Source of the DNA: Calothrix sp. C42_A2020_038
GTDB lineage: Bacteria; Cyanobacteriota; Cyanobacteriia; Cyanobacteriales; Nostocaceae
Direction of reading: 5' to 3'
Length of the DNA: 53,384 bases
Assembly (NCBI GenBank): GCA_015272395.1
Contig: JACYLQ010000016.1
Coordinates: 1 to 53,384, forward strand
Part shown: positions 9,257 to 18,348 of the stretch, piece after piece
How the letters are laid out: each line of letters starts with the position of its first letter
How positions within the stretch are numbered: the first letter of the stretch is position 1
The notes under the pieces: model-generated
Database searches by the model: none
The model's input: only the letters and a program-made list of their open reading frames with translations
What the model was told of the DNA's origin: nothing
Program-made: the position numbers and the translations under genes

Positions 9257-10174
9257 TCATTTTTGATGACTAGCTATTGCCGTACGGAGATTACCTGAGT
9301 GTTGCAATAGTAACTGTTCCCCAGATTGTTTATCTAGACCTGTTGAGTGCATCAATATTGCCAGCTTGACCCATTTACCACTGTTATCAAGGAGTGAATT
9401 GGCTGCATCACGACCTAAACCTGTCAGGTCTTGCAAGATTCGCAGCGCGCGGTCGCGTAGTTTGTTGTTTGTAACTGCAACATCGACCATACGGTTGCCG
9501 TAAACTTTACCAAGACGCACCATTGTACCTGTGGAAAGTATATTCAATGCTAGTTTTGTGACTGTACCAGCTTTAAGGCGAGTTGACCCAGCCAATATTT
9601 CGGGTCCAGTTAACAAGCGAATGTCAACATCAACGTCAGCCTTAACTTGCTCTGCTGGTACACAAGCGATAAAAATTGTAGTGGCGCCACGGGATTTTGC
9701 AGATTGAATTGCTCCATGAACATACGGAGTAGTCCCACCCGCAGTAATACCAACAACTGCATCGTTCTCACCAACATTATGTTCGACCATAGCAGATGCT
9801 CCGTCTTCTGCACGGTCTTCTAAATCTTCAGAACTGCGAACTAAGGCACCTGCACCACCAGCAATTATTCCTTGTACTAATTCAGGAGGAGTACAAAAAG
9901 TTGGTGGACACTCAGCAGCATCTAATACTCCTAACCTCCCTGATGTGCCTGCACCAATGTAAAACAGGCGTCCACCTAATTTTAAACCTGCAGCAATGCG
10001 CTCAATTGCTTCTGCCAGTTCGTGTTTTGCTGCTGCAATCGCAGTGATAACTTTTTGGTCTTCAGCATTAAATAATTCTACTAACTCCAAGGAGCTTAAC
10101 TGGTCTAAGTTTAAGCTCGACTCGTTAACTTGCTCAGTCAAAAGGTGCCCGCGTTCCCGTAAAAAATTTGTCAT
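9257..10174 (-). CDS. murQ: N-acetylmuramic acid 6-phosphate etherase
   Basis: The 305-residue protein matches MurQ over its full length. MurQ cleaves the lactyl ether of MurNAc 6-phosphate, giving GlcNAc 6-phosphate and lactate in cytoplasmic recycling of cell-wall sugars. The sugar-isomerase (SIS) core is clear: FYIGAGTSGRLGVLDAAECPPTF, with the family's active-site acidic residue near that segment, then GITAGGTTPYV and GPEILAGSTRLKAGTVTKL. The C-terminal helical domain includes GLGRDAANSLL. The start is ATG at 10174, opening MTNFLRERGHLLTEQ, typical of the family. It lies leftward after a DUF3110 gene with a hairpin between them, so co-transcription is uncertain. Confidence 0.96.
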   Translation of the reverse strand: MTNFLRERGHLLTEQVNESSLNLDQLSSLELVELFNAEDQKVITAIAAAKHELAEAIERIAAGLKLGGRLFYIGAGTSGRLGVLDAAECPPTFCTPPELVQGIIAGGAGALVRSSEDLEDRAEDGASAMVEHNVGENDAVVGITAGGTTPYVHGAIQSAKSRGATTIFIACVPAEQVKADVDVDIRLLTGPEILAGSTRLKAGTVTKLALNILSTGTMVRLGKVYGNRMVDVAVTNNKLRDRALRILQDLTGLGRDAANSLLDNSGKWVKLAILMHSTGLDKQSGEQLLLQHSGNLRTAIASHQK

Positions 10175-10218
10175 TTTTTATTGTATCCTCAAAAAATATA
10201 AATATTAGCTAGTTAGTG

Positions 10219-10252
10219 AGATTCCCGACTTCTTACGGAAGCCGGGAATCTT
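10219..10252. terminator. Hairpin AGATTCCCGACTTC..GAAGCCGGGAATCT, possible terminator and dispersed repeat
   Basis: The stem is about 14 bp with one mismatch and a short loop, between the DUF3110 stop and the murQ start. A relative with wobble-compensated changes lies at 41821-41854, so it is also a member of a dispersed family. No clear T-run follows in the leftward direction, so termination is uncertain. Confidence 0.5.
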
Positions 10253-10271
10253 AAAGCTCACAAAGTACCAT

Positions 10272-10658
10272 TTACATCAAACCTTCGAGTCGGCGCCTAA
10301 TACTATCAAGTTCAGCATCAGATGGTTGCTGTTGAGCAGCGCTGTTATTTTCATTTTCTTGAGCATTTGGGTTCCAATCGGTTTGTTCAACATTGGTTTC
10401 AGGAGGAATTGCTAAAGCTCCATTTGCAGGGACAATTTCCCAGTCATAATCTGCATCTTGACAAAATTCTTGAATTTCCTGAGAATCAATTTCCTCAACG
10501 CTAGGTAGGGCAAAATCCTGAGCTTCGAGCAGCATCGCAAAACGCTCGGCATCATCACTGGATTCAAACATCAACACCTTATTGCGGTTGTTAAGACGAA
10601 TAGTATGGATACCTTCATCATCTGTCCGGGCATTGTAAAGTAACACAAAGACGCGCAT
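10272..10658 (-). CDS. DUF3110 domain-containing protein
   Basis: This is a small cyanobacterial/plastid-type protein of 128 residues. The N-terminal half (MRVFVLLYNARTDDEGIHTI through DDAERFAMLLEAQDF) is the DUF3110 domain. The rest is an acidic, Asn/Gln-rich low-complexity tail ending in SIRRRLEGLM. The biochemical role is not known to me. The ATG at 10658-10656 gives the usual family N-terminus MRVFVLL. GTG (10670) and TTG (10673) lie upstream in frame and closer to an AAAGGA, so a start five residues longer is possible. It stands alone upstream of murQ. Confidence 0.85.
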   Translation of the reverse strand: MRVFVLLYNARTDDEGIHTIRLNNRNKVLMFESSDDAERFAMLLEAQDFALPSVEEIDSQEIQEFCQDADYDWEIVPANGALAIPPETNVEQTDWNPNAQENENNSAAQQQPSDAELDSIRRRLEGLM

Positions 10659-11127
10659 TCCTGTAGTCACCAATCCTTTCTAAATCCATCTCATCCATAT
10701 TAGAGTTTTAGGTGTCCTTTGCTTGTAAGTCTAAGAAACAATTACGACTTTCTTTATAATTTTCCCGACAACAGTATTTTATAGCGCATACTGAATGTAG
10801 GTTCTAACTGCCCAAAACCAGCAAAGTATTGGTTTTTGGTGCCTAACTCCGTACATTGGAGGATTTATTCTTGGCTCGTAGGTACTTGAGATTCCGGGCA
10901 TTACAACGAAGGACAACTACCCAGCCACAGTTTAGACTTTGTGTTAACCTGTAGTTCTTAATAAATCGTTATTTAATTCTACAAACAAGTAATGCACGCT
11001 ATCCCCAAATTACAAATAGGTTTGTATTCTGTATTTATATTCTGTACTTGGCTTCCTTAAAAAGTGCTTTTTGTTTTGATGCAGTTTGTGTTCCGGCAGC
11101 AAAAAGGCGATTAAATCTCTAAATCAT
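10659..11127. other. Divergent intergenic region upstream of the DUF3110 and TamB-like genes
   Basis: No gene is seen. It should hold divergent promoters. An imperfect hairpin CCAAAACCA / TTGGTTTTTGG lies at 10812-10839. The region around 10940-11070 is AT-rich. Confidence 0.4.
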
Positions 11128-14100
11128 ATGACTAATCCCAATTGCGATAGTACACCTCAACCTATAAAAGCTCGGCGTTTTTGGCTAATGTTATTAAGCC
11201 GCAGTGGCATTGCTGTTAGCGGACTTTTAGTGGTTGGACTAGCACTCGGTTGTTGGCGATTATGGAAATTTGTCAAGAAAGATTTAACACCTATAGCTTC
11301 GCGAAGCATTACTGAGGCAATTAACCGTCCAGTCCAATTAGGCGCCGTTCAAGCGTTCTCGCTTGGTTCTGTAAAATTTGGGGCTTCAACTATTCCTGCT
11401 ACACCCAATGACCCCGATAATGCAAAAATTGAGTCAGTCGATGTTTCCTTTGACCTACTACAACTGCTTTTGGCACGGCGCCTAAAACTTGATGTTACCC
11501 TTGTTAGTCCTAGTCTTTATATCCAACAAGATAATCAAGGACGCTGGATTACTACAACAATTCAGCCACCCAGCAAAAATGCCCCGTTTAAAACTGACCT
11601 CGATAAAATACGCTTTCGTAACGGTAATTTAGTACTGGCGCCAAGACATACAAAATCCCAACTCTCCTTTAGCAACGTTAACGGTGTTGCTCAATTGTTA
11701 GAAAATAACCAACTTGTCAAGTATGAAGCAGCAGGTAAGCCAACTAATGGTGGTAGTATTTTTGTTCGTGGTGAAACACGCCCTCGAACTATAGAACATA
11801 AATTAAACCTGCAAGTCGAAGATTTACTAGCAAAAGATGTCACGACTTTAGTCAAATTACCAGTAAAATTACAGGCGGGACAGGTCAAGAAAGCTGATTT
11901 AAGAATCGAGGCAGAACCAGAACAACCGCCTTTACTGTTTGGCAGTGCCATAGTCAACGAGGTTAAGTGCAAAGTCGCAAATTTACCACAACCGTTTGTT
12001 AATACCAATGGGTTACTCAGTTTTGATAAAACTCAAGTCAAGTTAGAAAACCTGACAGGGTCTTACAGTAAAATCCCGTTATTAGGAAATGGAACTATTG
12101 ATAGAATAAGTGGTTTTAACCTAGCCGCACGTGTTGACGGAGTTAGTGCTGCGAATGTTCAAGAAACTCTAAAAATCAAACTACCTGTTCCGGTTGTAGC
12201 AGACTTGAACGCAGATTTACTGGTTACAGGAGAAATTGATCGTCCAGTACTTTCCGGTAGAGTCAGTACAATCAAAAACGCCAAAATAGACAAAGTTGAT
12301 TTTAATAATGTTACTACCAAGTTTGAATTTTTGCCGCGTTCACAACAAATTACTTTTAGCGATATTCAAGGTACAGGTACTCTCGGTGGTGTCCTTACGG
12401 GTACAGGTGTAGTCAAAATTGGACAAAACCCTGAAGTAAATTTTAATGTTACTGCTCAAAATATACCTGGGGATGCGATTGCTCAAATATACAACATCAA
12501 CCCGGACTTTCAAATTGGCACTATTGCCGCAACTGCACAGCTCACAGGGGCGCCTGAAAATGTTCAAACAAAAGTTCAATGGCAGTCTCCCAACGGTACT
12601 TATCCAGGAACTGGCGAAACTACAGTTTATTCCGACCGTAGCGTTACATTTCGTAATGTTAATTTGAATGTCGCAGGTGGAAAAGTTCAAGCTGCGGGAA
12701 GGTGGGCAAATCAACAGTGGCAAGTAGCTGCTGATACATCTGGTATACCAGTTGAACAATTTGTCAATAAGGAACAGTTAGAAAACGTCAATATCGAAGG
12801 TGTAAAATTTGATGGTCGTCTACTAGCTTCGGGAACAACAGCACCGTTTAAAATTGCTAGTGTCCAATCAGAAAATGCTGGTATTTCTCTTGGTGATGGA
12901 CGAGTTGCAATTAAACAGGTTCAATTTAATGAGCAAAACTTTGCTGCTCAGTTAGTTGCCAGCAACGTCAGACTATCGCGCGTTCTCAAAGAGTCGGCAC
13001 CTATTTTACAAAATCCTTTGGCTGGAACGTTTCAAATAGCAGGTAATCGAGATAATATTACCCTCAAAACGATTCAAGGTACAGGCAATGCAGTTTTGAA
13101 CGTTGGTGGAGGTACAGTTGGTGTTAATAATATTCAACTTCAGGACGGCGCCTATCAAGCCCAGTTACAAATCAATAATTCTAATGTTCAAGAGTTAGCC
13201 CAAGTCCCTAGTGTAGTTCAAGGTCTAGTCACAGGCAATTTTCAAGTAGCTGGAACTGTTGACTCATTTCAACTACAAGCAATTCGAGCTAGAGGAACTG
13301 GACGTTTAAATGTAGACGGTGGTTCTTTCAATGCGGAGAATATTTTACTTGACAAAGGACGTTACCAAGCGCAAGTTCAAGCTAATAATGTTCGTTTGCA
13401 GCGTTATGCAAAAATACCATCCCAAGTCGAGTCTGGTTTAAACGGTTTATTCAATGTTACAGGTACGGTTGATTCGTTTCAGCCAGAGAATATTCAACTT
13501 AGTGGTACAGGTAAATTAAAATACGCAGGTGGTGAGGTTATTGCATCGAATATTCGACTTGATCAAGGTCGCTATCAAGCTGTAGTAAATGCGTCTGGTG
13601 TAAAACTCAAGCGTATTAACCCACAATTACAAGGACTACTTGTTGGCAATTTACAAGTTGCAGGTGCAGTTAATAATTTTGGTCTTGCAAATTTAGCAGC
13701 TGTTGGGAAAGTTGGACTTTCTCAAGGGGTAGGTGGTATTGAGCAACCCCTGACAGCAGATATTGGTTGGAACGGTACAAGGTTGACAGTTCAACGCGCA
13801 ACTTCACGCGATGTGACTGCGACTGGGTATATTACAGTCAATGCTAAAAATACAGATGTACCGGAAATTACTGATTTAAATTTAGATGTCATCGCTAACA
13901 ATTATAATCTCCAGAATTTGCCAGCCAAACTACCGAGTCCTATCACTTTAGCAGGAAAAGCTGATTTCGCAGGTAAAATTACCGGGCGCCTACCTATACC
14001 TAATGTGACGGGGCAAGTAGTATTACGTGATTTAAATATCAATCAGTTTGCATTTGATACCTTGAAAGGTAGTTTTACAACCGAGCGCGGAAGCGGTTTG

Positions 14101-16788
14101 AAATTGGATGTAAATGGGAAAGACCGCATTGCGCTGACATTAGATGCTCTTAACCGTCCCAAAGAATTTAATATACGTTGGCGCCAAGCCACAGCGACAG
14201 GACAAGCACAAGGTGAGAATTTAAAAGTAGAGGTTAACAATTTTCCACTCTTAGCTTTAAACCTGACCCCTCCATCGAATGGGTTAATTGGTCAAGGTAG
14301 TGTTTCTGGAACGCTTGCTGGCAATCTTCTAGTTAACCCAAGTACTTTCACAGCCAATGGAGATATTGCAGTCAAAGAACCACAAGTGGGAACCATCAAA
14401 GGTAATAGTTTAAATGCAACATTTGCTTACAATAACGGTACCTTGACGCTACAAAATAGCAGCTTCAACAAAAATAACAGTGTTTACAGTTTTGCTGGTA
14501 CCGTTATTCCCACTTCTTCAACTCCAAAAATTCAAGGTCAACTAACGGTTGCCCAAGGTAATATCCAAGATGTTTTAACAACATTACAAATCTTTGAACT
14601 TCAAGATTTTCAACGTGGTTTTTCCGAACCACGTTATGGTAATGCAGCTAATCTCAGTGGTACGCGCGCCCTTGGAGTACAAGGTCAACCCGTGTTAACT
14701 CAAATAAAGCGTTTATCAGAAATTCAAGCTTTAGTCGATAACCAGCAAACAGTAAGACGAGATGCTTCTCCTTTACCTCAGTTAGCAGATTTAGCAGGAA
14801 CTTTCAATGGTGAAGTTAGATTTGATACTGCTTCTCCAAATGGCTTAACAGCCGACTTTAAGATCAAAGGTGAGAACTTTGTTTTCGGTCGCCAAGATGA
14901 TCCAGACCGTTATTTTGGCGCCGAGAAAATTATTGTTCAAGGTAGCTTCAATGAAGATATTTTGAGACTACAACCGTTGCGAGTAGAATCAGAAAATCGC
15001 CTGTTCACTTTTGTTGGTACCATCGGTAGTAAAGAACAATCAGGTCAATTACAGGTAACGAATTTTCCTGTACAAATTTTAAGTAACTTTGTGAAATTAC
15101 CTGTAGGATTAACAGGAAATCTGAGTGGGCAGGCAGTGATTGCTGGTAATATATTTAATCCACAAGCAAAAGGTGATTTTGCGATTCGCGAAGGCACTTT
15201 AAATGCGAAAGGTGTACAATCAGCAAATACTAGTTTTAGCTACAGCGATGGACGTTTGAACTTTAATAGTCAAGTTAATGTTGGTAATTCTGACCCAGTT
15301 ATTATCAAAGGTGGTATTCCCTATCAATTTCCGATTGCAATTTCTCCACCTACCAGCGACCAAATTGACGTTGATGTCAAAGTTAAAAACAAAGGGTTAG
15401 CAGTAATTAACTTATTTACGAATCAAGTAAAGTATGAAGATGGGGAAGGAGGTATCGATTTAAAAGTTCAGGGTACCCGTGATCAACTGATATTAAATGG
15501 AACTGCAAACCTAAATAAAGCAACTTTTAGCGCTCAAGCTATACCTGGTAATATTACTGATGTATTAGGTAAAATCAAGTTTGATTTTGACCGCGTCATC
15601 GTTAATAATTTACAAGGAACATTTAGTCAAGGTAAGGTTACAGCAGTTGGTGAAATTCCGATTTCAGATCAAGAGTTACTAGTTGAAAACCCTCTGACGC
15701 TTACACTAGAGCGTATAGCATTAAATCTAAAAAGCTTATACCAAGGTGGTGCTAGTGGAAACTTAAAGTTAACAGGTTCTACCCTCAGCCCATTAATTGG
15801 TGGTAATATCGAACTTAATAATGGTAAAGTTTTGCTTTCTGAATCAAGCAATCTGAGTCCACAACCAAATAATAATTTGGATAATAAATTAGACAAAAAC
15901 TTAAATGATTTAACAACACTTCTTAAAAATACTAAGCTAAGTGAAACCGAATCGAATGAAAATCTTACACGTTTTGATGATTTACAAATCAAGCTTGGTA
16001 AAAACGTTAGAATTACTCGTGCCCCGATTCTGGACTTTACAGCAACTGGAGACTTGAGCGTTACAGGGTCTATCAATGACCCAGTTCCACAAGGAGTAAT
16101 CAAACTCAAAGATGGTGGTGTTAATTTATTTACCACTCGCTTTAATCTAGTACGCGGTTATGAACATACAGCTACTTTTAAAACAAGTCAACCGCGCGAC
16201 CCCGAATTAGATATTCAGCTTTTTGCCAAAGTTCTCGATGTAGTTCAAAGTAGTGATTTCAGTCGTAGTACTACTGGACTTGCGGCATTAGAAAGTGTCC
16301 GTGTTGAAGCTATAATTCAAGGACTTGCCAGTCAGTTAAACGAAAATCTCGAACTAACAAGTACACCATCTCGTAGCCAAAATGAACTGGTTGCATTACT
16401 AGGAGGTGGGTTTGTAGACACTCAGGGTAGGGGTAACGATAGTACTTTGGGATTAGTTAATATAGCAGGTTCTGCCGTATTCAATAACTTTCAAAACGCA
16501 TTTAATGAGATAGGAACAGCGTTTGGTTTAAGCGAATTTCGTTTATTTCCTACTATTATTTCTCAAAACCCAGAAGCTGGAAGAAGTGTATCTAGTTTAG
16601 AACTTGCAGCAGAAGCAGGTGTCGATATTTCGCCAAAAGTATCAGCATCAGCACTCAAAATTCTCACTGCTCGAGACCCTGTGCAATGGGGTTTAAACTA
16701 CCGTATCAACAAAGAAATTCGCTTCCGCGCGTCTACAAATTTATTCAACGATAATCGCGCGGTAGTTGAGTTTGAACGAAGATTTTAA
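11128..16788 (+). CDS. TamB-like translocation/assembly module protein (DUF490), very large
   Basis: The protein has 1886 residues from the ATG at 11128 (MTNPNCDSTPQPIKARRFW). An in-frame TTG at 11086 would add 14 residues. Neither start has a clear Shine-Dalgarno sequence. One transmembrane anchor lies at about residues 17-40 (LSRSGIAVSGLLVVGLALG). A long repetitive beta-rich region follows, and the C-terminal TamB domain occupies about 1500-1886, ending in VEFERRF. TamB/AsmA-family proteins form grooved beta-taco bridges between inner and outer membranes that carry lipids or assist outer-membrane proteins. Tandem units of about 69 residues recur near 13140-13620 (GAYQAQLQINNSNV, GRYQAQVQANNVRL, GRYQAVVNASGVKL). 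No Omp85/TamA partner is adjacent. The gene is monocistronic and convergent with a glycosyltransferase. Confidence 0.9.
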   Translation: MTNPNCDSTPQPIKARRFWLMLLSRSGIAVSGLLVVGLALGCWRLWKFVKKDLTPIASRSITEAINRPVQLGAVQAFSLGSVKFGASTIPATPNDPDNAKIESVDVSFDLLQLLLARRLKLDVTLVSPSLYIQQDNQGRWITTTIQPPSKNAPFKTDLDKIRFRNGNLVLAPRHTKSQLSFSNVNGVAQLLENNQLVKYEAAGKPTNGGSIFVRGETRPRTIEHKLNLQVEDLLAKDVTTLVKLPVKLQAGQVKKADLRIEAEPEQPPLLFGSAIVNEVKCKVANLPQPFVNTNGLLSFDKTQVKLENLTGSYSKIPLLGNGTIDRISGFNLAARVDGVSAANVQETLKIKLPVPVVADLNADLLVTGEIDRPVLSGRVSTIKNAKIDKVDFNNVTTKFEFLPRSQQITFSDIQGTGTLGGVLTGTGVVKIGQNPEVNFNVTAQNIPGDAIAQIYNINPDFQIGTIAATAQLTGAPENVQTKVQWQSPNGTYPGTGETTVYSDRSVTFRNVNLNVAGGKVQAAGRWANQQWQVAADTSGIPVEQFVNKEQLENVNIEGVKFDGRLLASGTTAPFKIASVQSENAGISLGDGRVAIKQVQFNEQNFAAQLVASNVRLSRVLKESAPILQNPLAGTFQIAGNRDNITLKTIQGTGNAVLNVGGGTVGVNNIQLQDGAYQAQLQINNSNVQELAQVPSVVQGLVTGNFQVAGTVDSFQLQAIRARGTGRLNVDGGSFNAENILLDKGRYQAQVQANNVRLQRYAKIPSQVESGLNGLFNVTGTVDSFQPENIQLSGTGKLKYAGGEVIASNIRLDQGRYQAVVNASGVKLKRINPQLQGLLVGNLQVAGAVNNFGLANLAAVGKVGLSQGVGGIEQPLTADIGWNGTRLTVQRATSRDVTATGYITVNAKNTDVPEITDLNLDVIANNYNLQNLPAKLPSPITLAGKADFAGKITGRLPIPNVTGQVVLRDLNINQFAFDTLKGSFTTERGSGLKLDVNGKDRIALTLDALNRPKEFNIRWRQATATGQAQGENLKVEVNNFPLLALNLTPPSNGLIGQGSVSGTLAGNLLVNPSTFTANGDIAVKEPQVGTIKGNSLNATFAYNNGTLTLQNSSFNKNNSVYSFAGTVIPTSSTPKIQGQLTVAQGNIQDVLTTLQIFELQDFQRGFSEPRYGNAANLSGTRALGVQGQPVLTQIKRLSEIQALVDNQQTVRRDASPLPQLADLAGTFNGEVRFDTASPNGLTADFKIKGENFVFGRQDDPDRYFGAEKIIVQGSFNEDILRLQPLRVESENRLFTFVGTIGSKEQSGQLQVTNFPVQILSNFVKLPVGLTGNLSGQAVIAGNIFNPQAKGDFAIREGTLNAKGVQSANTSFSYSDGRLNFNSQVNVGNSDPVIIKGGIPYQFPIAISPPTSDQIDVDVKVKNKGLAVINLFTNQVKYEDGEGGIDLKVQGTRDQLILNGTANLNKATFSAQAIPGNITDVLGKIKFDFDRVIVNNLQGTFSQGKVTAVGEIPISDQELLVENPLTLTLERIALNLKSLYQGGASGNLKLTGSTLSPLIGGNIELNNGKVLLSESSNLSPQPNNNLDNKLDKNLNDLTTLLKNTKLSETESNENLTRFDDLQIKLGKNVRITRAPILDFTATGDLSVTGSINDPVPQGVIKLKDGGVNLFTTRFNLVRGYEHTATFKTSQPRDPELDIQLFAKVLDVVQSSDFSRSTTGLAALESVRVEAIIQGLASQLNENLELTSTPSRSQNELVALLGGGFVDTQGRGNDSTLGLVNIAGSAVFNNFQNAFNEIGTAFGLSEFRLFPTIISQNPEAGRSVSSLELAAEAGVDISPKVSASALKILTARDPVQWGLNYRINKEIRFRASTNLFNDNRAVVEFERRF

Positions 16789-16882
16789 TCCTAAAATTGA
16801 TAAATCTCTTCTGGGGTTGGCATCCTTACCCGCCATTATGTACTTATTTTCTAAGGTGAGTGCTTTCTTCTAATATACTGAT

Positions 16883-18160
16883 TTAACTTGTGCCGATGCG
16901 TGACCTCGCTTTAAGTTTGTTTTTATAGTAGAAGCTAACACCAGAAAAACATCCTTGTATTTCTGCAAAAAGTGTGCTATGTCTAGGTTCAAATCCTATC
17001 AGTAGTCCTTTTAGACATAGCTCGATATAATATTTGGGCAAAATTCTTAGTAAGCGACGGATATTACCCCAGTGCTGATATTTTTCAAACTGAATTAATA
17101 GTGCTGCAACATGACCACGCATATAGCTGAATGCTTGCTTTTTGAAGTTATTCATATCAGAACGATGAAAGTGATACGCAACAGCAGTTGGTTCATAACG
17201 ACATAGTAAACCCTTTGCAAGCAAGCGGTAGAATAATTCTGAATCTTCGCTACATCCGGCAGCTTGTGGTCCTGCTCCTAATCTTGTATCAAAACCACCT
17301 AGTAAATCGAAGGTTTGGCGCCGAATTGCCATGTTACCACTACCACCCATCAACCAAACTGGGACACCATATGTTTTGGTTTTAGCAAAGAAATCGGAAT
17401 CAAAATTTACCTGATTGTAACCTCGATTAAAACTCCAGTACTCTTCAAATATCTGCTGTGCTTCTGTTACTAACTCACCAGGTAAAACTAAACCAGTAAC
17501 AGCCATAACTTCAGGTTCTGCAAAATTTTGTTGCAGTTTAGTCAACCAGTCAGTGTGAGCAGTCATATCATCATCAATAAAAGCAATAATATCTCCTTTT
17601 GCATACTCAACCCCAGTATTTCTAGCAATGCTTGCACCTGGACGTGGTTCCGCGATATAACGAATATCAGGCATTTGTTCAATTAATTGCCGGGTTACAT
17701 CTGAACTTGGATAATTATCTACAACTAAAATTTCATCGGGACGTTGAGATAAGTTTTGCAGCGACTGTAAGCATATTTTTAGTTGCTCTGGTCTGTTGCA
17801 TGTAGGAACAACAATAGAGATAGAATATTCTGTATGTTTTGATACTAGTTGATAAAGTTTTGTTAAATGCACCTCTAAATTTTTTAGAGTCGAAAATACT
17901 AGTAAGTCATTCTGGGTTGCTGAGTTTTTAATATCTTGGTTTAAATAAGTAATAACAGTAGGAGTAATTGTCTGCACAGCTAAACTCTCTAGTTGGATGG
18001 CAGATATTGGTAATTCAGAACTTACAATTTTGCAGTGTCCAAGAGGAATATTGTACCACCAAAATACTATGTACAATCCTTGACATGAGTTTGAGGGCAA
18101 TGAAGGAATACCTTCATTCAAATTTAGATGCAGAATCTTCCAAAGATTATTATGGTTCAT
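16883..18160 (-). CDS. Family 2 glycosyltransferase
   Basis: The 425-residue protein has an extra N-terminal region (about 1-110) and then a GT-A fold catalytic domain from about 112. That domain contains ISIVVPTCNRPEQLKICLQSL, ILVVDNYPSSD, GASIARNTGVEYAKGD and the metal/nucleotide-sugar site FIDDDMTAH. A later WLMGGSGNMAIRR and SEDSELFYRL match the acceptor-side GT2 motifs. It probably transfers a sugar from a nucleotide donor during exopolysaccharide or glycolipid synthesis. The start is ATG at 18160. It is the last gene of a leftward GT / ABC exporter / GT group, about 190 bp after the exporter stop. The specific substrate cannot be told. Confidence 0.92.
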   Translation of the reverse strand: MNHNNLWKILHLNLNEGIPSLPSNSCQGLYIVFWWYNIPLGHCKIVSSELPISAIQLESLAVQTITPTVITYLNQDIKNSATQNDLLVFSTLKNLEVHLTKLYQLVSKHTEYSISIVVPTCNRPEQLKICLQSLQNLSQRPDEILVVDNYPSSDVTRQLIEQMPDIRYIAEPRPGASIARNTGVEYAKGDIIAFIDDDMTAHTDWLTKLQQNFAEPEVMAVTGLVLPGELVTEAQQIFEEYWSFNRGYNQVNFDSDFFAKTKTYGVPVWLMGGSGNMAIRRQTFDLLGGFDTRLGAGPQAAGCSEDSELFYRLLAKGLLCRYEPTAVAYHFHRSDMNNFKKQAFSYMRGHVAALLIQFEKYQHWGNIRRLLRILPKYYIELCLKGLLIGFEPRHSTLFAEIQGCFSGVSFYYKNKLKARSRIGTS

Positions 18161-18212
18161 AACAACTACATTTTGAATTTACTTAACGGTAAAACTTCGT
18201 GTAACTGATACC

Positions 18213-18230
18213 ATTTTAGATTTTAGATTT
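18213..18230 (+). repeat. Short AT-rich heptamer repeat (TTTTAGA)n
   Basis: Two and a half units of TTTTAGA lie in the gap between the glycosyltransferase and the ABC exporter. Similar heptamers occur at 23661-23690, 25304-25363, 45531-45546 and 49491-49608. Confidence 0.5.
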
Positions 18231-18348
18231 GAAAATGCTAATACAGTAATACTTTCCAAAATCGATCTGTCGCATTTATTTTTCAAATTTGTATGACAAT
18301 TCATTTGCATCTTTTGGGGTGTTAGGTTTTATATTGGTCTTTTTAATT

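Noticed and set aside
16985-16998. tRNA-like T-arm motif GGTTCAAATCCT
   Set aside because: It lies inside the glycosyltransferase gene, and no acceptor, D or anticodon arms could be found around it.
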